A stretch of DNA of 42,657 bases from a bacterium TMED221 (GTDB lineage: Bacteria; Actinomycetota; Acidimicrobiia; Actinomarinales; Actinomarinaceae): NCBI GenBank assembly GCA_002169115.2, contig NHJS02000011.1:1-42657 (forward strand), written 5' to 3'. Below, in pieces: positions 16,757 to 24,197 of this stretch (position 1 is its first letter; the number at the start of each line of letters is the position of its first letter). A model generated the notes under the pieces. The model worked only from the letters and a program-made list of their open reading frames with translations, had not been told where the DNA came from and ran no database searches. Position numbers and translations under genes: made by a program.

Positions 16757-17530
16757 TCATATAATATACCTTCCACTAACTGTAAACCCCGTATGACCAA
16801 CCATCGTATGCTTTGGTCTTGATATATTTCCTCGTATGGTCCACTCTCTCTCTATTGTCTCTTTAATCTCAATATCTTTAAAGCTATTATCTTGTAAAGC
16901 GTCAGCTAACTTAGAAACTTGAGATATTGAGGGTAAATATGAAACCCAGTAAAGATTACTATTTATATGATTATTTTCGAAGAATACCCATGGTTCTGGG
17001 ACATCTGTAATAACAGTATCAAATTTAAAAGGAACGGTATCAATTTTAAAATCAGACAAATCTGTATTAATAAATTGAATATCATTTATAAAATCAGATG
17101 AATAATTAGATAAATATCGTGATATTGTCTTTTTAGCTCGATATTGATTTTTTTTACTGATATCTAAGGAATAAAATTTGGAATTAGTACCTAAAATTGA
17201 TGCTAAAAAAAGAGTTAATGCTCCAGAACCAGTACCAATCTCCAAAACCTTACTATTTGCATTTATATTCCCTGAAATTAGTATTGAACCCACATCTTTG
17301 GGATATATTATTTGAGGCCCTCTCTTCATAAGAAGAATAAATTCTTTATAAGATGGAACATAAATTGTAAATATTTTTCCAGTTGATGATTCAATTTGAG
17401 TAGGAAGGGATTTTATTTTATCAAATTCTATTTTGCCATCATTGGTTATGAATTCTTTGCCTTTTGTTATTACGCTTAAGTACTTTTTTGATTCAGATGA
17501 AATTATTACGAGTCTATTATCGATTTCCAC
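16757..17530 (-). CDS. trmI: tRNA (adenine-58-N1)-methyltransferase TrmI
   Basis: TrmI makes m1A at position 58 of tRNAs. It has the family motif RGPQIIYPKD (70-79), the SAM-binding VLEIGTGSGALTLFLA (from 95) and the catalytic-site DVPEPW. It is 257 aa. The start is GTG 17530, with TAATAT six bases upstream and no ribosome-binding site. In mycobacteria trmI (Rv2118c) lies beside the proteasome cluster, which makes its position next to pafB informative. Confidence 0.92.
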   Translation of the reverse strand: MEIDNRLVIISSESKKYLSVITKGKEFITNDGKIEFDKIKSLPTQIESSTGKIFTIYVPSYKEFILLMKRGPQIIYPKDVGSILISGNINANSKVLEIGTGSGALTLFLASILGTNSKFYSLDISKKNQYRAKKTISRYLSNYSSDFINDIQFINTDLSDFKIDTVPFKFDTVITDVPEPWVFFENNHINSNLYWVSYLPSISQVSKLADALQDNSFKDIEIKETIEREWTIRGNISRPKHTMVGHTGFTVSGRYII

Positions 17531-17534
17531 AAAT

Positions 17535-17624
17535 TTATATTAACAGTAAAAAATAGGCAATCGTAGAAAATACAACACCTGCAGCTAAGACGAGTGCTAC
17601 GAATTTTTGTAATGACTTATTCAC
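17535..17624 (-). CDS. Candidate 29-aa membrane peptide
   Basis: A GTG at 17624 overlaps the stop of the preceding small gene (GTGA) and opens 29 codons to a TAA at 17535-17537. The peptide has a short basic start (NKSLQKF) and one hydrophobic helix (VALVLAAGVVFSTIAYFLLL). Coupling on the upstream side and a well-formed membrane segment support it. No family was assigned. The trmI -10 box overlaps its end. Confidence 0.5.
   Translation of the reverse strand: MNKSLQKFVALVLAAGVVFSTIAYFLLLI
17537..17542 (-). promoter_or_regulatory. -10 box for leaderless trmI
   Basis: TAATAT on the minus strand ends six bases before the trmI GTG and overlaps the stop codon of the 29-aa ORF. Confidence 0.45.
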
Positions 17625-17776
17625 GAACGCTTTTTAAGAATTGACTTTTTTATCTTGCGATATTTTTCGTAAGCTCGACCAACGAGTATACCGAAAAAAA
17701 GGTAAGAAATAACTTTTGAATTCTCTGAATTAATATTTTTTTTAAGTTCGTTATATGTTTCTCTATACTCTGTCAT
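17621..17776 (-). CDS. Small membrane protein, 51 aa, unknown function
   Basis: The frame begins at ATG 17776 with an ATGA overlap on the holin-like gene and a GGAGA upstream. It encodes MTEYRETYNELKKNI, a short hydrophobic segment (VISYLFFGILVG) and a strongly basic C-terminus (YRKIKKSILKKRS). Longer in-frame starts at 17791 and 17818 fall inside the neighbour. Actinobacteria often place a DUF3618-type small protein after a holin-like gene. The arrangement is similar here but the sequence match is too weak to name. Confidence 0.6.
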   Translation of the reverse strand: MTEYRETYNELKKNINSENSKVISYLFFGILVGRAYEKYRKIKKSILKKRS

Positions 17777-18066
17777 TTTAATATTCTCCATACAATTAAT
17801 CCGAATGAAATCAAGCATAATAGAGCCATAGAAAAATATGTCATAGCTTGTAGAAAATAGTTTCCAATAAACATCTGACTTAAAATAGACGCTACACCAA
17901 TAATAATAAATAGTGTCGCTAGAGCTAGATAGTTTCCAGCTTTGAAATTTCTTTTTAACGACTTTATTGAACTCTCCACCTCATCAACAGTCTCTTCTTT
18001 AAAGTGTTGGAGAAGACTATCAATAGATTTCACAGCATTAATAGGTATATTTATAAAATTATTCAT
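17773..18066 (-). CDS. Holin-X/DUF1469-like two-helix membrane protein
   Basis: This 97-aa protein has an amphipathic N-terminal half (DSLLQHFKEETVDEVESSIK). Two membrane helices follow (YLALATLFIIIGVASILSQM and FLQAMTYFSMALLCLISFGL). This is the layout of the putative actinobacterial holin-X family, chromosomal proteins despite the name. It starts with an 8-base ATGAATAA overlap on the AI-2E transporter gene. The family assignment is by architecture. Confidence 0.6.
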   Translation of the reverse strand: MNNFINIPINAVKSIDSLLQHFKEETVDEVESSIKSLKRNFKAGNYLALATLFIIIGVASILSQMFIGNYFLQAMTYFSMALLCLISFGLIVWRILK

Positions 18067-19087
18067 TTTTGCGATTCTCTATAATAGTTCCCACTACACC
18101 TTGAATTGTTGCAGCAACTGGCAATGCTAAGATAGCGCCAACAGCACCCACAGTATAAGCTCCAAATATAGTTGAAAAGACTGCAACAGCCGGATGAATC
18201 TCCATTGTTGACTGAGTAACTTTTGGACTTATGAAATAGTTTTCAATTAACTGATACACAGATAGAACAATTAATGTATAAAGAACATAGTTAACACCGA
18301 GTGAAATAGAGGCTAAAACTGGAACAATTCCACCTAGGAATGTTCCTATTACAGGGATTAGCTGAGAAAGAACACCTGCAGCAATACCCAAAGCTACAGC
18401 AGATGGTAACCCAATCACAAGAAAAGATATTGTAAAGACAATACTTGCAAGTATTCCAAGAATTACTCTTGCAACAATAAATCCACCAGCTTTAGAAACT
18501 CCGATTGTCCATACTTGATCAATAAGATTTGAATATCTTGGTGTGATAGTTTGCTTTAGATTTTCCCTCCATTGTTCACCTTCGCTAATCAAATAGAATG
18601 AAAAGAAGAAAATGATAAAGAAATGACCAAAAGCACTTAAGACCCCTTGGCCAGCAAAAACTACTGTTTCTCCAACTGTTCCTCCATAAGTGTTAATAAA
18701 TGTACTGAATTGTGATTCCAAATCTAGAGTCTGGTTGGATATTATAAAACCTTCACTGTTGAAATAATCCAAAAGGTTATCTAGATATGTAGGTAATTGT
18801 GTAGATATATAGTAAATTTCTTGAACCATTATTGGAATAAGAGAAAAGATTATTCCAAATATTACCAGAAGTAACAGTGCGACAGAAATGAGGGCAGATA
18901 TCTTTCGACCGAATTTCTTTGAAAGTCTATAAACAACTGGTTCTGCAAGTGCTGCTAAAACTACAGCTACAAAAAGATCAAAGAGTAAAGGTTTAACTCT
19001 TAGAAATATTATTACTGAAATGCCAATAAATAGCACATAAATAAATGCTCTATTTAATAATTCTTGTCTAGATTCATCTTTTTTCAT
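18059..19087 (-). CDS. AI-2E family transporter (PerM-like)
   Basis: This is a polytopic permease of about 342 aa with some eight membrane helices. The family pattern is visible in VAVVLAALAEPVVYRLSKKF, GQGVLSAFGHFFIIFFFSFY, GLPSAVALGIAAGVLSQLIP and ENYFISPKVTQSTMEIHPAV. Members export or take up autoinducer-2 or ions; the substrate is not inferable. I prefer the ATG at 19087 because a TAATAT box ends six bases before it. An ATG two codons earlier (19093) is possible. Confidence 0.88.
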   Translation of the reverse strand: MKKDESRQELLNRAFIYVLFIGISVIIFLRVKPLLFDLFVAVVLAALAEPVVYRLSKKFGRKISALISVALLLLVIFGIIFSLIPIMVQEIYYISTQLPTYLDNLLDYFNSEGFIISNQTLDLESQFSTFINTYGGTVGETVVFAGQGVLSAFGHFFIIFFFSFYLISEGEQWRENLKQTITPRYSNLIDQVWTIGVSKAGGFIVARVILGILASIVFTISFLVIGLPSAVALGIAAGVLSQLIPVIGTFLGGIVPVLASISLGVNYVLYTLIVLSVYQLIENYFISPKVTQSTMEIHPAVAVFSTIFGAYTVGAVGAILALPVAATIQGVVGTIIENRKNE

Positions 19088-19093
19088 ATTCAT

Positions 19094-19099
19094 ATATTA
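19094..19099 (-). promoter_or_regulatory. -10 box for the AI-2E family gene
   Basis: TAATAT on the minus strand ends six bases before the ATG at 19087, matching the leaderless spacing seen at other genes here. Confidence 0.4.
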
Positions 19100-19103
19100 T
19101 GAC

Positions 19104-20657
19104 TCAAGCTATTGATTTATAGTTACGATTATTAAATATCAGTATCAGAAAAAACCCTATTAAAAAAATACTCATGTAGAGCTCAGGTGTAGTTACTGAA
19201 TTATAAAGTTGATACCTAACAACTAATGTAATAATCTGAGAAACAATACCAATTACTAGTAACTGGTTTTTTAAATCTTTTCGCCTAATCGTAACATTAA
19301 GTAACAACAGACCAATGACAATCCTAACAAATGCTTCAAATGTATTTCCTGAAAACAAATATAACTGCCTTAAGGAAAAGAACCCTGACAAACCAATACC
19401 ACCAAGAGTTACTTGCAATATGCCAATCAAAATCAACATTGAAGATATCCAAGCAAGAAGAAAATTACTGTACGATAACCTTGCTTTTATTGGTGTGGGC
19501 CATGGTTGGAGTGGATTCACTCTCTTGATTAAAGAACGGGAAAGTCTAAAAGTTTGTCTCTCGTAATTACCAAAACAAAAAATAATTAAAAATATTACTA
19601 GTGGGTAATAGATTATAAAAGTTGGAAAATAGCTAATGAAAAAGAATAATACAACGTGCCAGAGAAACAATGTATAAATATTTGCATGTATTGTCGAGAA
19701 GACAAACCAAATGATTTTCTTATTTAATAAAGATTCGACTTGATCACGAAATAATAGGAAGAGTGAAATTAGCCCTAAAGATGAAATTAAATATACAGTG
19801 GTTGGAGGGTCTTCATTTGAAAAAGAAAGTAACCGATAATTCGAAACTGATAAATACTGCTCAGTTGTTGTGTGAATATAAGATAGATAGCTGTAAGAAA
19901 AGAATGTTATCCCTGCAAACAACGATTTTCTGAATGCAAATATTTTTCCATCGGCTAGAAAATAACCTAGCTGGTGTATTGTTAACCAAAAAACTAAATA
20001 ATTAAACAGCTTTATATACGAGAGAGATAAGTTGAATTCAATATTGTCAATTAACACCAAGGTAAATATCAAAAAAGAAAGAGTCAAATACGGATTCTTT
20101 TTATGTAGATATATCGTTAGTGGACAAAACAATACAACTACTAAATAAATTGACACAAGCCATAATGGCCACATGATAAATTCTGTTACTGTGAGAATTC
20201 CATCTTGTTGATTTGTAATATACTTAGGAAAATAAATTATTCTTGTTGCTGCATTCAGAGACACTGTAATGAAGAATATCCAAACGAGAACAGATCCCAT
20301 CAATCCATCCACCCTATCTGTCAAAAATTTCCACTGACTTCCGTCCCTGCCAACATTTGAATACCAAGCAATCTTATTAGTGAAACCTGTAGAAAAGAAA
20401 AACAGGGCCATCCCCGCTGTCAGCCACGTAACAGGAGTTAAGGAACTATCTAAAACAGTACGATTGTAAATAATAAATTCTCCACTTGATTTTTCGAAAT
20501 CTAGAAAATAGTTTGTATTAAAAATAATTAGCAACAAACCTGAAACTTTTACAAAGTCAATAAATCTAACTCTAGAATTAGAAGTTTTAGATACTTCGTT
20601 TAGAGCTCTTTTAAAGCTTCTGAAAGACGGCAGAAATAAGCCTGTAAATTGTTTCAT
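19104..20657 (-). CDS. Acyltransferase-3-like membrane protein
   Basis: This is a 517-aa membrane protein with ten or more helices after a short cytoplasmic N-terminus. RVRFIDFVKVSGLLLIIFNT resembles the start of the acyltransferase-3/OafA family (RxxxLDxLR-type). MWPLWLVSIYLVVVLFCPLT matches actinobacterial members. The catalytic His usually found near the first helix is not evident, so activity is uncertain. The C-terminal region from about 400 holds four further helices. It is divergent from trmL. Confidence 0.68.
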   Translation of the reverse strand: MKQFTGLFLPSFRSFKRALNEVSKTSNSRVRFIDFVKVSGLLLIIFNTNYFLDFEKSSGEFIIYNRTVLDSSLTPVTWLTAGMALFFFSTGFTNKIAWYSNVGRDGSQWKFLTDRVDGLMGSVLVWIFFITVSLNAATRIIYFPKYITNQQDGILTVTEFIMWPLWLVSIYLVVVLFCPLTIYLHKKNPYLTLSFLIFTLVLIDNIEFNLSLSYIKLFNYLVFWLTIHQLGYFLADGKIFAFRKSLFAGITFFSYSYLSYIHTTTEQYLSVSNYRLLSFSNEDPPTTVYLISSLGLISLFLLFRDQVESLLNKKIIWFVFSTIHANIYTLFLWHVVLFFFISYFPTFIIYYPLVIFLIIFCFGNYERQTFRLSRSLIKRVNPLQPWPTPIKARLSYSNFLLAWISSMLILIGILQVTLGGIGLSGFFSLRQLYLFSGNTFEAFVRIVIGLLLLNVTIRRKDLKNQLLVIGIVSQIITLVVRYQLYNSVTTPELYMSIFLIGFFLILIFNNRNYKSIA

Positions 20658-20664
20658 ACTAAAT

Positions 20665-20670
20665 ATTTTA
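20665..20670 (-). promoter_or_regulatory. -10 box for the acyltransferase-like gene
   Basis: TAAAAT on the minus strand ends seven bases before the ATG at 20657. The gap to the divergent trmL gene is only 51 bases. Confidence 0.4.
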
Positions 20671-20696
20671 CATACTATATGGTTCTTGAATAGGAA

Positions 20697-20702
20697 TATA
20701 AT
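20697..20702 (+). promoter_or_regulatory. Consensus -10 box for leaderless trmL
   Basis: A perfect TATAAT ends six bases before the trmL GTG, with no Shine-Dalgarno sequence between them. Confidence 0.55.
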
Positions 20703-20708
20703 TACATT

Positions 20709-21152
20709 GTGGAAATAGTACTTTATCAGCCAGAAATTGCGGGAAATGTTGGAGCTTGCATACGACTCTCTGCTAATACAGGTATTCCGTTAAATATAAT
20801 AAAACCATTTGGTTTTAGCTTTCAGGAAAATAAGATTCGCCGTGCTGGATTGGATTATCATGATTTAGCTACAGTCAGTACATATGAAAATTGGGATGAA
20901 TTTATTCAAAAAAACCAAGACAAAACAACTGCATATCTTTCGGCAAAGGGAAGCAAAAACTATTGGGACTCTAATCTCCTATCATTTGATTACTTAGTTT
21001 TTGGTCCGGAATCTGTCGGATTACCACAAGATATTATTTTGGAGCACAAATATCTTTTGACAATACCAATGGATGATAATTCGCGAAGTATAAATTTAGC
21101 TAACTCAGTTGCAATAGTTGGGTATGAATACCTTAGACAAAAAAATGTATAG
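20709..21152 (+). CDS. trmL: tRNA (cytidine-34-2'-O)-methyltransferase TrmL (SPOUT)
   Basis: TrmL methylates the wobble ribose of tRNA-Leu isoacceptors. Its 147 aa carry the SpoU motifs. These are PEIAGNVGACIRL near the start, FGPESVGLP (98-106) and IPM followed by RSINLANSVAIVGYEYLRQ (126-144). These residues form the knot that binds SAM. It starts at a GTG. The two tRNA-Leu genes in this window (UAA and CAA) are exactly the known TrmL substrates in E. coli. Confidence 0.93.
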   Translation: MEIVLYQPEIAGNVGACIRLSANTGIPLNIIKPFGFSFQENKIRRAGLDYHDLATVSTYENWDEFIQKNQDKTTAYLSAKGSKNYWDSNLLSFDYLVFGPESVGLPQDIILEHKYLLTIPMDDNSRSINLANSVAIVGYEYLRQKNV

Positions 21153-21507
21153 TAAAGTTTTACTAGTTTTCGTTGGTGGTGGAATAGGTACAGTCTTAAG
21201 GTTTTTATTAAATACACTAATAAATGTATCTTCGTTACCGCAGTTCTCGACGTTATTTATAAATGTACTGGGATCATTCTTATTCGGAATAATATATTCA
21301 ATAGTTGCAGAAAATAGCTTGGTTAGCATTTTCCTACTTACAGGCATACTTGGAGGGTTTACTACCTATTCACAATTTACCTTTGATCTAATACAATTAA
21401 ATACCCAATCACAATTATCTACAGTTAGTTATTTTTTTGCAACAGTACTTCTATCAATCTTTGGTGCATTAATAGGTGTATACATAGGTAGTAAACTGGT
21501 AAATTAG
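21145..21507 (+). CDS. crcB: Fluoride efflux channel CrcB/Fluc
   Basis: This small four-helix channel exports fluoride. It has GGGIGTVLRFLLN, TLFINVLGSFLFG and TGILGGFTTYSQF, the standard Fluc signatures. I chose the ATG at 21145, which overlaps the trmL stop by 8 bases (ATGTATAG) and gives 120 aa. A longer frame from 21118 adds nine residues within trmL. Only one copy is present, consistent with a homodimer. No fluoride riboswitch is visible upstream. Confidence 0.92.
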   Translation: MYSKVLLVFVGGGIGTVLRFLLNTLINVSSLPQFSTLFINVLGSFLFGIIYSIVAENSLVSIFLLTGILGGFTTYSQFTFDLIQLNTQSQLSTVSYFFATVLLSIFGALIGVYIGSKLVN

Positions 21508-21510
21508 ATT

Positions 21511-21699
21511 ATGGAAAATATATTTTGGGTGGGTCTGTTAGTAATAATATTTTTTTTATTACTCAGATACAGATCGTTAGAAACCAAGATAAAACTATAT
21601 GAGAACTTTGATAAAGTTGAAGAAATTAAAGTATTAAAAGAAAGTATCAATAAGATTGAAAGTGAACTTAATTATATTAAAGAAAAATACGGGAGTTGA
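21511..21699 (+). CDS. Small membrane protein with coiled coil, 62 aa
   Basis: A single N-terminal helix (IFWVGLLVIIFFLLLRY) is followed by a charged coiled-coil segment (ETKIKLYENF, then VLKESINKIESELNYIKEK). It lies three bases after crcB and just before yajQ in one plus-strand unit. No family is recognised; the layout resembles small membrane-tethered coiled-coil proteins. Confidence 0.6.
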   Translation: MENIFWVGLLVIIFFLLLRYRSLETKIKLYENFDKVEEIKVLKESINKIESELNYIKEKYGS

Positions 21700-21701
21700 T
21701 T

Positions 21702-22184
21702 ATGCCAAGTTTTGATATTACCTCAGAATTCGACAAACAAGAAGTTTTAAATGCTGTAGACCAAAGCAAAAGAGAAATTGTTAACAGATATGACTTTAAA
21801 AATACAAATACTTCTATTAATAGTTCAGAGTCAACTGTGAGTATTAATAGTGCCACTAAAGATCGTCTTTTAGCTGCAGATCAAGTGTTAAGAGAAAAGT
21901 TTGCAAAAAGAAATATATCTATAAAATTTTTATCTGACTTTGCAGATGAAGAAACACCTTCTGAAAACAAGAGAGTTTACACCCTAAAAACTGGGATTGA
22001 AACTGTCGATGCTAAAGAAATAGTTAAATTTATTAAAGAAAAAGATAAAAAAATGCAAGCCTCTATTCAAGATGGTTCGATACGTGTAACTTCAAAAAAA
22101 AGGGACTCTCTGCAATCCATTATGAACCAGATTAAAGATAAAAATTATGATATACATCTATCATTTGGAAACTTTAGAGATTAA
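21702..22184 (+). CDS. yajQ: YajQ family nucleotide-binding protein
   Basis: This is a 160-aa protein of the DUF520/YajQ family. It begins PSFDITSEFDKQEVLNAVDQ and has REIVNRYDFKNT. Its second half has KEIVKFIKEKDKKMQASIQD, then IRVTSKKRDSLQ. Relatives bind c-di-GMP or other nucleotides and act in regulation. I chose the ATG at 21702, with GGGAG upstream. An ATG two codons earlier (21696) overlaps the preceding gene. The 3' end overlaps a minus-strand small ORF. Confidence 0.92.
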   Translation: MPSFDITSEFDKQEVLNAVDQSKREIVNRYDFKNTNTSINSSESTVSINSATKDRLLAADQVLREKFAKRNISIKFLSDFADEETPSENKRVYTLKTGIETVDAKEIVKFIKEKDKKMQASIQDGSIRVTSKKRDSLQSIMNQIKDKNYDIHLSFGNFRD

Positions 22185-22392
22185 ACTTTTTTTTTAATCT
22201 TTTAAAAATTTGCCTCGAAAGCAATATAGAAACGACTAAATAAAGTATATAAACTTCAAAACCTACATTTGCTTTATAGCCAAAGTAATAAAATAATATT
22301 AGAACAACAGCGCCATGTATAGCCCGAAATATAGAAAACAACACAAATGTTTTAAATGATTTTGTTTGAATTAGTTTATTAAGTTTATTTAT
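22174..22392 (-). CDS. Small two-helix membrane protein; start codon uncertain (AUA or GTG)
   Basis: The frame runs from the DCC gene to a TAA at 22174-22176, overlapping yajQ's end by 11 bases. Two hydrophobic stretches (GAVVLILFYYFG and VYILYLVVSILL) and a basic tail (RQIFKRLKKK) suggest a real membrane protein. No ATG is in frame. An ATA at 22392 overlaps the DCC stop by 8 bases (ATAAATAA), the same geometry as ATGAATAA elsewhere, and has AAAGG seven bases upstream. The first conventional start is a GTG at 22344 (56 aa), which would cut the basic N-terminus. Not recognised as a named family. Confidence 0.5.
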   Translation of the reverse strand: MNKLNKLIQTKSFKTFVLFSIFRAIHGAVVLILFYYFGYKANVGFEVYILYLVVSILLSRQIFKRLKKKFNL

Positions 22393-22693
22393 AAAAAAAC
22401 CTTTTTCTATTTCTAGAAATTACCTTATAAATTGTATTTCTAATAAATTTCGGAATTATATATGAAATTTTAATAATTTTATAAAATGCACCTAGATCAG
22501 CCACAGACTCAATAATTGCATCAGAAGCATAAAATTTTTCTTTATTCTTTACATAAACAACTTCATCTCTAGCTATGTCTTCTTTACTAAGATCAAGCTG
22601 ATTAGATATACTTACATTTTTATTTTTTTTATTTATAAATTTTCCATAAGCACTACAAACAGTGCAGTTTTGGTCTACAAAGATTTCACTCAT
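22385..22693 (-). CDS. DCC family (DUF393) thiol-disulfide oxidoreductase-like protein
   Basis: This 102-aa protein has the family's FVDQNCTVCSAYGKFI, equivalent to the YDGxCxxC motif. A segment with ASDAIIESVADLG follows, and the C-terminal YKVISRNRKRFF matches the family ending (YxxxARNRYRxFG). C9 and C12 would be the redox pair. Start ATG overlaps msrB's stop by 8 bases, which links it to a redox-repair gene. Confidence 0.82.
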   Translation of the reverse strand: MSEIFVDQNCTVCSAYGKFINKKNKNVSISNQLDLSKEDIARDEVVYVKNKEKFYASDAIIESVADLGAFYKIIKISYIIPKFIRNTIYKVISRNRKRFFYK

Positions 22694-23057
22694 TTACTTG
22701 AAACTCTAAGCTAAGACTGTTTACACAATACCTTTTCCCTGTAGGTTTTGGGCCATCAGGAAATATGTGGCCTAGATGGGAAGAACAAATTTTACAAAGT
22801 ATTTCTGTTCTTATCATGCCTAGAGTGGTGTCTTCTTTAGTTTCTATTTTTTCTGCAACTGCATCAAAAAAACTTGGCCATCCTGAACCTGATTCATACT
22901 TTGTTGACGAATCAAATAATATTTCTTTGCAAACTGCGCATACATAATTACCAATTCTTTTTTCATTAAGAAGTTTTCCAGAAAATGGAGGCTCTGTTCC
23001 ACAAAATTGTGTAACTTGTATTTGTTCTGCAGTTAAATGGTCTTTATTTATTACCAT
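22686..23057 (-). CDS. msrB: Peptide-methionine (R)-S-oxide reductase MsrB
   Basis: MsrB repairs methionine-R-sulfoxide in proteins. Zinc is bound by C40, C43, C88 and C91 (CAVC and CKIC). The catalytic Cys is C111 in RYCVNSLSL. GTEPPFSG, SGSGWPSF and SSHLGHIFPDGPKPTGKRY fit the family closely. The 123-aa length is normal for stand-alone MsrB. The start is probably leaderless. Confidence 0.96.
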   Translation of the reverse strand: MVINKDHLTAEQIQVTQFCGTEPPFSGKLLNEKRIGNYVCAVCKEILFDSSTKYESGSGWPSFFDAVAEKIETKEDTTLGMIRTEILCKICSSHLGHIFPDGPKPTGKRYCVNSLSLEFQVNE

Positions 23058-23063
23058 AAGATT

Positions 23064-23069
23064 ATTTTA
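23064..23069 (-). promoter_or_regulatory. -10 box for leaderless msrB
   Basis: TAAAAT on the minus strand ends six bases before the msrB ATG. It lies in the 14-base gap after the CDF transporter gene. Confidence 0.5.
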
Positions 23070-23071
23070 TC

Positions 23072-23974
23072 TTATTGAGGATTAAAGTAAATTTCTGTGA
23101 TTGTTGACTCTGTTTCTACTATTTCATTCTTTAGAGCTGTATTGGTTTCAACTATGTCTACATCACCTAGGGAGTCTTTGTAATCGAGTTTTACTAACGC
23201 TAAATATTGCTTACTTCCTATTGGTAATATTTTTAAGTTTGTTAAATTAGATATATTTTTATTTTTATTAATTATATTTTCAATTAATTTAAGTTTCTGT
23301 TGTGAAATACTTTCTCCAGTAATTAAATGTTTCATTTCATACCCTAAAAATAAACCAGACACCATGAGTAGAACTCCAATAGAAATTGCAGATATTGAGT
23401 CATATATCGAATTTTGGGTAAGTGATGAAAGTATGGTTCCGACTAATGCTATAAAAAGTCCTAAAGTTGCTGCAAAGTCTTCCACTACAATCGCTATTAA
23501 GGGTCCATCTGTTGATTCTTTTAATAGTCCAACAACACTTTTTTTATTATCTTGTCCTTTTTTTAGCTCTGTAATGGCTTTTTTTAAGACATAAGACTCG
23601 AGTATTATCGAAACAATTAATAATGTTATTGAAATTGCTAGGTTTTCAAGCTTTTTAGGATGTGAAAGAGATTCTATTCCGTGTTCTAAAGAAACTAGTC
23701 CTCCAATAGTAAAAATAAGCACAGCTACGACAAGTGTCCAAAAATATTCTTCTCTGCCTCTCCCTAAGGGATATATTCTTGCATCTACCTTTTTTGATTG
23801 CTTTATTCCAAACCATAAGAGAAATTGGTTACCAGTATCTACAAATGAATGTATAGCTTCTGAAAACATTGCACTAGACATAGTTATTGTTGCAATGATT
23901 GATTTAGCAATACCTATAGAAAAATTGACAGACATTGCAAGAAAAACAGTTTTAGATGATTCGTTAGTTGCCAT
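23072..23974 (-). CDS. Cation diffusion facilitator family transporter
   Basis: This is a six-helix metal efflux transporter (CDF/ZitB-like) of 300 aa. The metal-site signature HSFVD (H42, D46) in the second helix and the CDF-9-like segment PLGRGREEYFW are visible. A second-site acidic motif (VVEDFAATLG) follows. The metal cannot be told from sequence. I chose the ATG at 23974, overlapping glutaredoxin by 11 bases. An earlier in-frame start at 24010 adds 12 residues inside that gene. Confidence 0.88.
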   Translation of the reverse strand: MATNESSKTVFLAMSVNFSIGIAKSIIATITMSSAMFSEAIHSFVDTGNQFLLWFGIKQSKKVDARIYPLGRGREEYFWTLVVAVLIFTIGGLVSLEHGIESLSHPKKLENLAISITLLIVSIILESYVLKKAITELKKGQDNKKSVVGLLKESTDGPLIAIVVEDFAATLGLFIALVGTILSSLTQNSIYDSISAISIGVLLMVSGLFLGYEMKHLITGESISQQKLKLIENIINKNKNISNLTNLKILPIGSKQYLALVKLDYKDSLGDVDIVETNTALKNEIVETESTITEIYFNPQ

Positions 23975-24197
23975 CAGCAAACCATCTAACAAGTTCTTGA
24001 AAACCACCAATGCGTTTGTTGTCCATAAATATCTGTGGAACAGTTTTCACGCCTTCACCTAATTTTGAATAAAATTCAGATCTAGCTGAGTCATCAGATA
24101 AATCAATTTCAGTAAAGCTAAGGTTGTTTGACTCAAGCAAGGATTTTGCTCTATCACACCAAATACAGAAATCTTTTGTATATATTTCTATATTCAA
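23964..24197 (-). CDS. Glutaredoxin-like protein
   Basis: This is a 77-aa thioredoxin-fold protein with the dithiol motif CIWC (C11, C14), the cis-proline loop TVPQIF and a GGF turn, the glutathione-type glutaredoxin layout. Actinobacteria typically use mycothiol, so it may act as a mycoredoxin. The start is TTG at 24197, overlapping the guaC stop (TTGA). Confidence 0.88.
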   Translation of the reverse strand: MNIEIYTKDFCIWCDRAKSLLESNNLSFTEIDLSDDSARSEFYSKLGEGVKTVPQIFMDNKRIGGFQELVRWFADGN

